Shown here: positions 32,422-40,706 of the stretch, in pieces
Position numbering within the stretch: position 1 is the stretch's first letter
How the letters are laid out: the number at the start of each line of letters is the position of its first letter
DNA from: Flavobacterium sp. UBA6721
GTDB taxonomy: Bacteria; Bacteroidota; Bacteroidia; Flavobacteriales; Flavobacteriaceae
Reading direction: 5' to 3'
DNA: 53,829 nt
Assembly (NCBI GenBank): GCA_002454195.1
Contig: DKIJ01000006.1
Span: 1 to 53,829, forward strand
The notes under the pieces: generated by a model
What the model was told of the DNA's origin: nothing
The model's database searches: none
Seen by the model: the letters and a program-made list of their open reading frames with translations, nothing else
Program-made: the position numbers and the translations under genes

Positions 32422-33471
32422 ATGAGAAATTTAAACATTTACTTAGTGTTGTTACTATGTCTTTTTGTGAATGAAATATTAGGGCAGGAAACATTTGAAA
32501 AACGAGCAAAAGATATTGCTTCAAGAATTGAAGCTATTACCAAAGAAGAAAAAGAAGCCTTGAAATCAGAAGTGGAGGCTCTTAATAATCAGTTAATAGA
32601 CGGAACAATTACAAAAGATGATGCAGAGGCTAAAAAGAAAGTTTTGGCTGAAGTACGAGCAAAAAACATTGAATCCAGAGTGGCAAAAGAACAAGAAGCT
32701 TTAAACAATTTGGTTCAAGAAAAGGTTGATGGAAATATGAAATCAGACAAGGATTTTCATTTCTTATTGTTTCATACGTCTGATGGTAGATACCATGAAA
32801 AATTTAAAAAAAATAATGACTCTATCAAAAAATACAGTAGAACAGACTCTCAACTAGTTTTCGCTACAGGAGTTAATAATCTCGTAACAGATGGAGCAGT
32901 AGCGAATTCAAAATTTAGATATATGCAATCTCGTTTTTACGAATGGGGTTTGACGCTTAATTCCAGAATATTCCCTAATCACAATTTGTTGCATGCCAAA
33001 TATGGTTTTTCTTTGATGTATAATGATTTACGTCCTACTGATAATCGTTATTTTGTAGTGAATGGCAATCAAACGGATTTAATGACAAATACAATCCCTC
33101 AAAAAGATGCTCGATTTAGAAATGTAAATTTGGTTTTTCCACTGCATTTGGAATTTGATTTTACGAAACCAACTGTAAAAGACGGTAAGACCTATTTTAA
33201 ATCCCATAATAGTTTTCGTTTTGGTTTAGGCGGTTATTTTGGAGCTAATTTGAAGTCAAAACAAATCCTTGAATATGATCAAAATGATTATCATAGAATA
33301 GAAAAAACACGAGGCGATTATAACGTGAACACTTTTATTTATGGATTAAGTACTTATATAGGTTATAAAGCAACGAGTCTGTATTTAAAATATGATTTGA
33401 ATCCGTTGTTCAAAGATAATCCGGTAAAACAAAACAATGTTTCTTTTGGATTACGTTTTGATTTTAATTAG
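32422..33471 (+). CDS. Exported protein of unknown function, coiled coil plus beta-rich C-terminus
   Basis: A 349-residue protein with a signal peptide (IYLVLLLCLFVNEILGQ). A highly charged helical region at about 25-110 (repeats of KEEKEALKSEVEAL and DAEAKKKVLAEVRAK) is probably a coiled coil. The C-terminal ~200 residues have strand-like alternation and end in VSFGLRFDFN, the aromatic terminus typical of outer-membrane beta-barrels. I recognise no named family. It is 31 bp after the anti-sigma-like gene, so it is probably the third gene of that operon and perhaps the envelope component or target of the sigma switch (inference). Confidence 0.7.
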   Translation: MRNLNIYLVLLLCLFVNEILGQETFEKRAKDIASRIEAITKEEKEALKSEVEALNNQLIDGTITKDDAEAKKKVLAEVRAKNIESRVAKEQEALNNLVQEKVDGNMKSDKDFHFLLFHTSDGRYHEKFKKNNDSIKKYSRTDSQLVFATGVNNLVTDGAVANSKFRYMQSRFYEWGLTLNSRIFPNHNLLHAKYGFSLMYNDLRPTDNRYFVVNGNQTDLMTNTIPQKDARFRNVNLVFPLHLEFDFTKPTVKDGKTYFKSHNSFRFGLGGYFGANLKSKQILEYDQNDYHRIEKTRGDYNVNTFIYGLSTYIGYKATSLYLKYDLNPLFKDNPVKQNNVSFGLRFDFN

Positions 33472-33480
33472 AAATTTATA

Positions 33481-33515
33481 GACAATGGTAATTGAATTTT
33501 AAAATTGCCATTGTC
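33481..33515. repeat. Long hairpin between the sigma operon and dnaG
   Basis: GACAATGG-T-AATT (33481-33493) pairs with AATT-G-CCATTGTC (33503-33515), 13 bp with one T/G wobble, 9 nt after the upstream stop codon. There is no long T tract, so it may be an mRNA 3'-end stabiliser or processing site rather than a classical terminator. Confidence 0.55.
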
Positions 33516-33528
33516 ATTGAAATTGAAA

Positions 33529-33558
33529 TTGATTTTTGCCATTGATATTGTATCTTTG
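33529..33558 (+). promoter_or_regulatory. Promoter for dnaG
   Basis: TTG (33529-33531), 19 nt spacer, TATCTTTG (33551-33558). It lies about 31 nt before the TTG start of dnaG and after the hairpin at 33481-33515. Confidence 0.7.
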
Positions 33559-33589
33559 ATGCTTTCCAACTTTATATCTTAAAAATAAA

Positions 33590-35644
33590 TTGATTTCAAA
33601 AGCTACCATAGATACTGTTTTCGAAACTGCTCGCGTTGAGGAAGTTATTGGCGATTTTGTTCAATTAAAACGTGCCGGAAGTAATTTTAAAGGCTTGAGT
33701 CCGTTTTCTGATGAGCGTTCGCCTTCCTTTATGGTGTCGCCGGCTAAAGGAATTTGGAAGGATTTTAGTTCGGGTAAGGGAGGAAACGCAGTCGCTTTCC
33801 TTATGGAGCACTCCCATTTTACGTATCCGGAAGCCATTCGCTATTTGGCTAAAAAATACAATATCGAAATCGAAGAAACGGAGCAAACGGACGCTGAAAA
33901 AGCCAATATGGATGCGCGCGAAAGTATGTATTTGGTTTCTGAATTTGCCAAAGATTATTTTCATAAAACCCTTTTAAATACTGAAGAAGGAAAAGCAATA
34001 GGGCTTTCTTATTTTAAAGAAAGAGGTTTTACTCTTGAAACTATAAAAAAGTTTAGTTTAGGTTATTCTCCAGAAACTTGGGATGCTTTGACTAAGGAAG
34101 CGCTAGGAAAAGGATATAAACTAGAATTTCTGGAAAGTACCGGTTTGACAATTCCAAGAGAAGATCGCCCTTTTGATCGATTTAAAGGTCGTGTGATGTT
34201 CCCTATCCAAAGTATGTCGGGACGTATTTTAGGATTTGGAGGTCGAATATTAACTAATGATAAAAAAGCGGCTAAATACCTCAATTCACCTGAAAGTGAA
34301 ATTTATCATAAGAGTAAGGTTTTATACGGAATTTTTCAAGCGAAGCAATCTATCGCCAAGTTGAATAACTGTTTTTTGGTTGAAGGTTATACAGATGTGA
34401 TCCAATTTAATCAAGCGGGTATAGAGAATGTTGTTGCTTCTTCAGGAACAGCTTTGACTCCAGACCAAATTCGATTAATTAACCGTTTGACTAAAAATAT
34501 AACGGTACTTTTTGATGGGGATGCAGCTGGACTTCGTGCTTCTATTCGTGGAATCGATTTGATTCTGGAAGAGGGTATGAACGTTAAAGTTTGTACATTT
34601 CCTGATGGAGATGACCCGGATAGTTTTGCCAAAAAAACACCTCATGACGATTTAGTAGCCTATTTAGAAAATAACGCTAAAGACTTTATACAATTTAAGG
34701 CTTCACTTTTGATGGATGAAGCTAAAAATGATCCGATCAAGAAAGCCGATTTGATTCGAGATATGGTAGGTAGTATTTCTAAAATTCCTGACCGTATTCA
34801 GCGCGAAGTTTATATTCAGGAATGTTCCCGTATTATGGATATTTCGGAGCAGGTTTTGATTAGTACTTTGGCTCAATTGATTCAAAAAGATGCTGCTGAA
34901 GTTGCAAAGAAACAAAAGCAGGAACAAAAACCTTTTGAAGTTCATAGAAATCAAAATCCAAATACTACTGGCTTTTCTGGAGGAGATCCTGAGGATCCTA
35001 GATTTGGGCCTCCAGAGGATTATCCTGGGGAGTCTAATTTTTCAGGTGAGTCAACAGAAAAAGTTGATGTTCTGTACCGTTTGGAACGAAAAATAATTGA
35101 AATTTTACTTTTGTACGGTAATAAAACCGAAGATTTTGAAGATGTTTTGATGAAAACGAATGATGATGGTGAGATTGTAACTGTCACAGAAGTGAAATCC
35201 TATAAAGTTTTTCAACGTATTTATTTGAGTTTGCAAGAGGATGAGGTAGAATTAGCAAATCCTTTATTTAAAGGAATTTTTAATGATTTAATTAATTATT
35301 ATCTTCAAAATGATAAGTTCAGTTTGGAACATTATTTAATGCGTTTGCCTTCCGAGTATGCTCAAGAAGTGACGGATATTTTAATGGAGGATGAACGATT
35401 AGTAATGCATAATTGGGAAGGGCAAAATATTTTTCCAAAGTCCAAGCAGGAAACGGTAGCTCAAAATGTTTCGGAGACAATTTTAACTCTAAGGTGGTAT
35501 TTAGTTGGTCGAATTATAGAGGAATTAAAAAACTCCATATCTCCTGATCAGGATAATATGGAGTCTTTGATGATGATAAGAGACTATAATGAACTAACTC
35601 GTGCTTTTTCAAAAAAGCTGGGTAGAGTCATGTCTCGTTTTTGA
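33590..35644 (+). CDS. dnaG: DNA primase DnaG, zinc ligands replaced
   Basis: A 684-residue bacterial primase that makes RNA primers for replication. The order is an N-terminal zinc-finger-like domain (about 1-100), catalytic core with TOPRIM (EGYTDVIQFNQAG at about 265-277; LFDGDAAGLRAS near 305) and a C-terminal DnaB-interacting region. In the usual CHC2 finger the ligands are Cys, His, Cys, Cys; here the aligned positions are Ser37, Ser40, Asp58 and Ser61, so zinc cannot bind in the standard way. The fold around them (PSFMVSPAKGIWKDFSSGKGGNAVAFLMEH) is otherwise kept. The start is a TTG; the sequence from MISKATIDTVFETARVEEVIG matches the family's N-terminus. Confidence 0.95.
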   Translation: MISKATIDTVFETARVEEVIGDFVQLKRAGSNFKGLSPFSDERSPSFMVSPAKGIWKDFSSGKGGNAVAFLMEHSHFTYPEAIRYLAKKYNIEIEETEQTDAEKANMDARESMYLVSEFAKDYFHKTLLNTEEGKAIGLSYFKERGFTLETIKKFSLGYSPETWDALTKEALGKGYKLEFLESTGLTIPREDRPFDRFKGRVMFPIQSMSGRILGFGGRILTNDKKAAKYLNSPESEIYHKSKVLYGIFQAKQSIAKLNNCFLVEGYTDVIQFNQAGIENVVASSGTALTPDQIRLINRLTKNITVLFDGDAAGLRASIRGIDLILEEGMNVKVCTFPDGDDPDSFAKKTPHDDLVAYLENNAKDFIQFKASLLMDEAKNDPIKKADLIRDMVGSISKIPDRIQREVYIQECSRIMDISEQVLISTLAQLIQKDAAEVAKKQKQEQKPFEVHRNQNPNTTGFSGGDPEDPRFGPPEDYPGESNFSGESTEKVDVLYRLERKIIEILLLYGNKTEDFEDVLMKTNDDGEIVTVTEVKSYKVFQRIYLSLQEDEVELANPLFKGIFNDLINYYLQNDKFSLEHYLMRLPSEYAQEVTDILMEDERLVMHNWEGQNIFPKSKQETVAQNVSETILTLRWYLVGRIIEELKNSISPDQDNMESLMMIRDYNELTRAFSKKLGRVMSRF

Positions 35645-35645
35645 A

Positions 35646-36275
35646 TTAAACGATCTCTAAACTCTTAGCTTTGTTTACTAAATCAACTAGGTTAGTAACA
35701 TTTAATTTAGTTAATAAACGTAGTTTGTAAGTACTAATTGTTTTTTCGTTTAAGCCTAAGATCTCTGCAATCTCATGGTTTTTCTTTCCACCACTTAAAT
35801 AACGTAAAACCTCTACTTCACGGTTAGAAAGTTTACGATACAAGCGCTCGCTTTTACTTTGTTTAGCAATTAGAGCAAGGTTTTTCTTGATTGTTTCATT
35901 CATAACAACCTTACCTTGATGTACTTTGATTATTGATTGTCCAAGAGTCTCTAATTTTTCTTTTTTATGAACATATCCAGCAACACCAGCTTTGATTGCA
36001 TTTGGCGCATAAATTTGTTCAGAAAGACTACTGAAAATAATAATTTTAGTCTTTGGGAAATCTTTTAAAAGTGATTTTACCTCAAAGATACTTGATAGAC
36101 CTTCTAATTCTAAATCTAAAATTAGAACATCTATATCCTTTGTTTGAAGGATATCTCTAATCATCAAAAAACTACCTACATTGGCAGCAATTGAGATGTC
36201 TGAATGGTCCTTGAAGTAAGACTTTACTCCAAAATGTACTACCGGATAATTATCGGCTAGACAAACTTTAATCAT
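35646..36275 (-). CDS. Response regulator, NarL/LuxR type
   Basis: A 209-residue two-component regulator. The receiver domain has the acidic pocket in VCLADNYP, the phospho-acceptor Asp54 in DVLILDLELEGL, the switch Ser in IIIFSSLSE and the conserved Lys in GYVHKKEK. A LuxR-type helix-turn-helix follows at about 145-200 (LSNREVEVLRYLSGGKKNHEIAEILGLNEKTISTYK). No histidine kinase gene is nearby, so it is an orphan. It converges with dnaG, whose stop is one base away, leaving no room for a terminator between them. Confidence 0.93.
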   Translation of the reverse strand: MIKVCLADNYPVVHFGVKSYFKDHSDISIAANVGSFLMIRDILQTKDIDVLILDLELEGLSSIFEVKSLLKDFPKTKIIIFSSLSEQIYAPNAIKAGVAGYVHKKEKLETLGQSIIKVHQGKVVMNETIKKNLALIAKQSKSERLYRKLSNREVEVLRYLSGGKKNHEIAEILGLNEKTISTYKLRLLTKLNVTNLVDLVNKAKSLEIV

Positions 36276-36368
36276 GATTTTTTTTTTTTAGGGTTTAATT
36301 TTTGTGTGTATTGTATTCTAAAAGTAGGAAAAAAAAGTATAATACTACATTTTATAGATAAAATCATA

Positions 36369-37169
36369 TTAATATCGATTAATTACACAAACGGGTATAG
36401 GATTCATCTTATGTTGGTTGTTTGTGTTTAATTTTTTGTAGATTTTAAATACTTCTTTTTGTCTTTCTGAATAGTTCTCTTGAGAATTTTTGTTTTCGTC
36501 TTCCAGCATAGCCCACTCTAACTCATCATAACTGGCACCTAGCTGTTGTTCATCGGTTTTTTCATCACCAAATAAACCATCTGAAGGCTGTGCTTCTAAA
36601 ATAGATTGTGGTACGCCTAAGTAGGCTGCTAAAGCAAAAACATCTGATTTCATTAAATCGGCTATAGGACTTAGATCAACACCTCCATCTCCATATTTAG
36701 TGTAGAAACCTACACCAAAATCTTCAACTTTATTTCCAGTTCCTGCAACTAAAAGTCCATGTACTCCTGCGTAATAATATAAGGTTGTCATTCTAAGACG
36801 TGCACGAGTATTGGCTAGTGTCAAATTAAGTTTGTATTCATCAAAATCCGTAGGGACTTCCTTTTTAAAAGCTTCGAAAACAGAGGTAAGGTCACTTTGT
36901 ACACTACTTACGTTAGTAAAACGTTTTTTGAGTTGTTCGATATGTTCTTTCGCACGACTTACATGACTTTGGTGTTGGTGAATGGGCATTTCAACGCATA
37001 AAACCTGAAGTCCAGTTTGAGCACATAAGGTTGAGGTTACAGCAGAATCTACACCTCCAGAAATTCCAACAACAAAACCGTTAACTTTAGAATTTTCTGC
37101 ATAGCTTTTTAACCAATTGATAATTTGGTTATTAACTTCTTCAACTTTTATATTGCTTTTTTTAGTCAT
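36369..37169 (-). CDS. nadE: NH3-dependent NAD+ synthetase
   Basis: A 266-residue NadE without an N-terminal glutaminase domain, so ammonia is the expected nitrogen donor. The pyrophosphate-binding P-loop is SGGVDSA (37-43). Other family blocks are LTLANTRARLRMTTLYYYAG, GTGNKVEDFGVGFYTKYGDGGVDLSPIADLMKSDV and QPSDGLFGDEKTDEQQLGASYDELE. It adenylates and amidates nicotinate adenine dinucleotide to form NAD+. The pairing with gldB across a 100-bp divergent intergenic region is also seen in other Flavobacterium genomes, as I recall. Confidence 0.96.
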   Translation of the reverse strand: MTKKSNIKVEEVNNQIINWLKSYAENSKVNGFVVGISGGVDSAVTSTLCAQTGLQVLCVEMPIHQHQSHVSRAKEHIEQLKKRFTNVSSVQSDLTSVFEAFKKEVPTDFDEYKLNLTLANTRARLRMTTLYYYAGVHGLLVAGTGNKVEDFGVGFYTKYGDGGVDLSPIADLMKSDVFALAAYLGVPQSILEAQPSDGLFGDEKTDEQQLGASYDELEWAMLEDENKNSQENYSERQKEVFKIYKKLNTNNQHKMNPIPVCVINRY

Positions 37170-37269
37170 TATAGTTTAAATTTTAGTCGTTAGGGACGTA
37201 TCTTTGGGCAAAATTTTATGTAAACTACTGTTTATCTAAATATATTGCTGCAAATTTAATTAAAATAAA

Positions 37270-38232
37270 ATGAAAACATGTGTAATTTCCTTAGTTCTAT
37301 TTTTCTTTTTTTGTTCTTGTGAAACCAAAAACAAGTTAAAACAAGAAATAGAGGCTATTCCTATGGATGTTCAGCTAGTTCGATTTGATAAAATCTTCTT
37401 TGAAACGGCTCCTAAGGATTTATCAAAAATAAAACAAGAGTACCCTTTTTTCTTCCCTGAAGGTAATGATGATTCCGTTTGGTTAGAAAAAATGCAAAAC
37501 CCTCTATGGAGAGAATTGTATGCCGAAGTTGAAAAAAAATTCTCTGATTTTGAACCATATCAATTAGAAATTGAAGGGGTTTTAAAAAGGATTAAATATG
37601 AATTTCCAAAAGTACAAACACCTAAAAGGGTTTTTACTATTATCTCGGAAATGGATTATACGAATAAGGTGATTTACGCTGATAGTTTGATGATTATTTC
37701 CTTAGAAATGTATTTAGGTAAAGACCATAAGTTTTATCAATTTCCAAACTACATAAAACAAAATTTTGAACCGAGACAATTGCTGCCTGATGTGGTAGAA
37801 AGTTTTGCTAGAAGACAAGTAATGCCTACAAGAGATAAATCGTTCTTGTCAGCAATGATTGATACAGGAAAAGGCTTGTATCTTAAAGATGCACTTTTAG
37901 AAGAGGAATATACCGATGCCGAAAAAATGGGTTATACTAAAGAACAATTACAATGGTGTCAGGAAAATGAAAGCTATATTTGGCGCTACTTTATTGATGG
38001 ACAATTGCTGTATGATGACGATCAAAAGTTGATACCTCGTTTTATAAGTCCGGCTCCTTTTTCAAAATTTTATTTAGAAATTGATAATGAATCACCAGGA
38101 AGGGTGGGGGCTTGGTTAGGCTGGCAAATTGTTCGTTCGTTTATGAAAAATAATGAAGTATCTTTGCCTCAATTAATGCAATTATCAGCAAAAGAAATTT
38201 TCGAGAAATCAAATTATAAACCTAAGAAATAA
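37270..38232 (+). CDS. gldB: Gliding motility lipoprotein GldB
   Basis: A 320-residue lipoprotein. The signal ends in FFFFCSC, with Cys18 the likely lipidated residue. The rest matches GldB, with motifs such as RFDKIFFETAPKDLSKIKQEYPFFFPEGNDDSVW, DYTNKVIYADSLMIISLEMYLGKDHKFY, ARRQVMPTRDKSFLSAMI and PGRVGAWLGWQIVRSFMKNN. GldB is required for gliding in F. johnsoniae and was described as essential for its motility and type IX apparatus function; its exact activity is unknown. The stop overlaps the gldC ATG by one base (TAATG), so the two genes are translationally coupled. Confidence 0.95.
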   Translation: MKTCVISLVLFFFFCSCETKNKLKQEIEAIPMDVQLVRFDKIFFETAPKDLSKIKQEYPFFFPEGNDDSVWLEKMQNPLWRELYAEVEKKFSDFEPYQLEIEGVLKRIKYEFPKVQTPKRVFTIISEMDYTNKVIYADSLMIISLEMYLGKDHKFYQFPNYIKQNFEPRQLLPDVVESFARRQVMPTRDKSFLSAMIDTGKGLYLKDALLEEEYTDAEKMGYTKEQLQWCQENESYIWRYFIDGQLLYDDDQKLIPRFISPAPFSKFYLEIDNESPGRVGAWLGWQIVRSFMKNNEVSLPQLMQLSAKEIFEKSNYKPKK

Positions 38233-38567
38233 TGTCAAATACACATAAATCAGAAATTAATTTTCTAGTAGAATTAGATGAAAACCGTATTCCGGAAAAA
38301 CTATATTGGACGGCTAAAGACGGGGGAATAGAATTAGAAGAATCAAAAGCAATTATGCTTTCTGTTTGGGATAGTAAAGCTAAAGAAAGTATGCGTATTG
38401 ATTTGTGGACTAAAGATATGCCTGTAGATGAAATGAAAATTTTCTTTCATCAAACTTTAGTCGCTATGTCCGATACTTTTCACCGCGCTACTGGTGATGA
38501 AAAAATGGCGGCTACAATGAAAGATTTTTGTGAATATTTTGCTGAAAAATTAGATTTGACAAACTAA
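38232..38567 (+). CDS. gldC: Gliding motility protein GldC
   Basis: A 111-residue soluble protein, the usual partner of GldB. Recognisable are INFLVELDENRIPEKLYWTAKDGG near the N-terminus, MRIDLWTKDMPVDEMKIFFHQTLVAMSDTFHRATGDEKMAATMKDFCEYFAEKL at the C-terminus, and a length of about 110. In F. johnsoniae gldC follows gldB and its mutants are still partly motile, so it is an accessory gliding factor. It has no signal peptide and is probably cytoplasmic. Co-transcribed with gldB; a strong terminator follows. Confidence 0.94.
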   Translation: MSNTHKSEINFLVELDENRIPEKLYWTAKDGGIELEESKAIMLSVWDSKAKESMRIDLWTKDMPVDEMKIFFHQTLVAMSDTFHRATGDEKMAATMKDFCEYFAEKLDLTN

Positions 38568-38589
38568 AATTGCAATAAGTTGTTTTTGT

Positions 38590-38635
38590 AAAAAGAGCAG
38601 CCCTCTCAATATTAGATAGAGAAGGCTGCTTTTTT
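38590..38635. terminator. Terminator between gldC and the next convergent gene
   Basis: An A-rich tract, the stem agcagcc/ggctgct with an inner ctctc/gagaag pairing, and a T run. It lies between convergent genes and can work in both directions. Confidence 0.8.
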
Positions 38636-38639
38636 GTTG

Positions 38640-40463
38640 TTATGTCAGTTGTAATTTTGGAATTTCAATAGCATTGATTTCATTTTTACAATTTTCAATC
38701 TGCTTATTAATTTCCTGTTTGATGGATTCAAAATTTGGAATATTTGAAAATAATGTTTGATAATAGTTGATTCCTTCTAAAAGATTAGCTTTAAAAGATT
38801 CTAATTTTTTTGTTTTCGCATTGTTGATTTCGTCACTAATGGATTGAATGTCATTTTTTAAATAGTCAATATACATTTTTAATTCTTTGGCAAAAAAATG
38901 AGGACGATTTGGAGTTCTTAAAACAGAAGTATAACCATATATGTGTTGAATCATTTTAGACAGCGATACTTCTTGATCAAAATAAGCCATATTTGGTCCT
39001 GGGCACACAACGACACCTTGATCTTGTCCTTTTATTTTAATGTTGTTCTCTAGATAAGAAGCATTGGCTAAACCTACACAAAGACAAGATTTTTCAGTGA
39101 TGGCTTGTTTCGCTTTTTCGTAATTCTCCTTAGAATTTGTATTTCGATTGGCTTCCAATTCTTCTAATTTAGAATCTTGGAATTTTTTTGATGCTGTGCA
39201 AATTCCATTACCTTCAGCGTCTTTATTTAAAGCCAAGTATTTTTTGGGACAAGAACTTCCGGCTTTACTTTCTTGGATACGTTTTTGCTTTATTTTTTCA
39301 TTCGTTGTACCTCTTAAAGTGTTAAAAGGAACCCCTAAAGGAGATATTTGGCTTAAATATAAATCTTCTTCCTTAGCATTAATTAATAGGTTGCGAGTGG
39401 CTTTGTCTACCGAAGTAGCTTCTGGAACTAATAAAAATGGCGATCCCCAACCTACCGAATCTACATTGTAGTATTCTAATAAAAAATCGTGCTCCTCAGA
39501 AGTGCCAACACCTCCTTGAACTGTGATTTTTAATTCTAAAGGTTCGTTTGGAATTAATTTTCCTTTTTGTTCCAAAGCTTTAATCATCAATTCATAGGCA
39601 GATTGAACTAGTTGGTCTTTTTTTTGTTTGAACTCTTCTAAAATTGGACCTAATAAATAGCCGTCTGTAGCAAATGCGTGCCCACCACAATTTAATCCTG
39701 ATTCGATGCGGTATTCTGAAACCCAAAGTCCTTTTTTTGCTAGAAAGTTTCCTTGAATCATAGCCGAACGAAAATCGCTCACTTTCAAGGTGATTTTCTT
39801 TTTTAAGCAGTTGTTTTCGTCAGGGTAAAAATTGTCAAAATTTTCAAAGTAGCTGTACAATCTTGGATTCATCCCCGCCGAAAGTACAATAGAGGAATTT
39901 ACAGTACTATTTGCAAAACCTCTCAAGGCAGCGTGCGCATCATTGAAAATAACAGGCAATTGTTCGTTTTTTACAAAGTTGTCTTTGTCTAATTTTGTCA
40001 TAATATTGACATCAATTGCCCCAGGAGTTAGGTGTTTTTCGATATAATTTTTAACATTCTCCTTCCAATTTATTCCTCCTTCAATAAACGATTCAAGCCC
40101 TTTTTTGATTTCTGATTTGTTAGGTAGAATTGCAATGTAGTTTTCTAAAGCTTCCTTGCTTTCTGCTAATTCGTTTTTAAATTTATCAAATTTCTCTTTT
40201 ACAATTGTATCAACTAGATTTAAATAAGAAGTAATACGTTTTGCTCTATAATCTGCTACTTTTTTTGTAATTTCTTGATACGGTAAGTTGAATTTTTGAT
40301 GGTAAAATGCACTCATTTTTTCAATTAATTCATCGTCTGCAATTGAAATTACGGATGAAATTCCATAATGTGCCACTCTAATAGGAGTGTCAATAGTGTA
40401 GGCAAGTCCCATAACGGGAATATGGAAATTATGAATTGTTTGTTGATTTTTTGTTTTGTTCAT
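38640..40463 (-). CDS. Unnamed protein with flavin-barrel (nitronate monooxygenase-like) signatures
   Basis: A 607-residue cytoplasmic protein of no named family that I recognise. The N-terminal PVMGLAYTIDTPIRVAHYGISSVIS (about 17-41) resembles the first strand and loop of FMN-dependent 2-nitropropane-dioxygenase-like TIM barrels. GLNCGGHAFATDG (about 256-268) resembles their FMN-contacting GGH motif, and VQGGVGTSEEHD with SVGWGSPFLLVPEA (about 320-352) resembles the phosphate-binding end of the barrel. Unlike those enzymes it has helical inserts and cysteine-bearing stretches (GSSCPKKYLA, GNGICTAS, KSCLCVG, about 400-475) that could hold a metal or iron-sulphur centre. Function is unknown; an FMN oxidoreductase is inferred. 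Confidence 0.6.
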   Translation of the reverse strand: MNKTKNQQTIHNFHIPVMGLAYTIDTPIRVAHYGISSVISIADDELIEKMSAFYHQKFNLPYQEITKKVADYRAKRITSYLNLVDTIVKEKFDKFKNELAESKEALENYIAILPNKSEIKKGLESFIEGGINWKENVKNYIEKHLTPGAIDVNIMTKLDKDNFVKNEQLPVIFNDAHAALRGFANSTVNSSIVLSAGMNPRLYSYFENFDNFYPDENNCLKKKITLKVSDFRSAMIQGNFLAKKGLWVSEYRIESGLNCGGHAFATDGYLLGPILEEFKQKKDQLVQSAYELMIKALEQKGKLIPNEPLELKITVQGGVGTSEEHDFLLEYYNVDSVGWGSPFLLVPEATSVDKATRNLLINAKEEDLYLSQISPLGVPFNTLRGTTNEKIKQKRIQESKAGSSCPKKYLALNKDAEGNGICTASKKFQDSKLEELEANRNTNSKENYEKAKQAITEKSCLCVGLANASYLENNIKIKGQDQGVVVCPGPNMAYFDQEVSLSKMIQHIYGYTSVLRTPNRPHFFAKELKMYIDYLKNDIQSISDEINNAKTKKLESFKANLLEGINYYQTLFSNIPNFESIKQEINKQIENCKNEINAIEIPKLQLT

Positions 40464-40656
40464 ACCTGTAATAATAATTTGTGCAAATTTTAGAATTATC
40501 TCTCTTTTAAAAACTGATAATTATCATATTAGTACCTTATATTGTTTGGTATTTTTGCAAATGGTAAAATGATTTAGTTGCAAATTCGAAGTTGGGTTTT
40601 GGATATATCCAACAAAATATATATTTTCAAGCGGTAAAAACTATCCTTTTTCAGGC

Positions 40657-40684
40657 TTGTTCAAATAATAAATCAGTAATTTTG
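40657..40684 (+). promoter_or_regulatory. Promoter for kmo
   Basis: TTG (40657-40659), 17 nt spacer, TAATTTTG (40677-40684), 22 nt before the kmo ATG. Confidence 0.6.
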
Positions 40685-40706
40685 CCTACTTTTTATATAA
40701 AAAACA

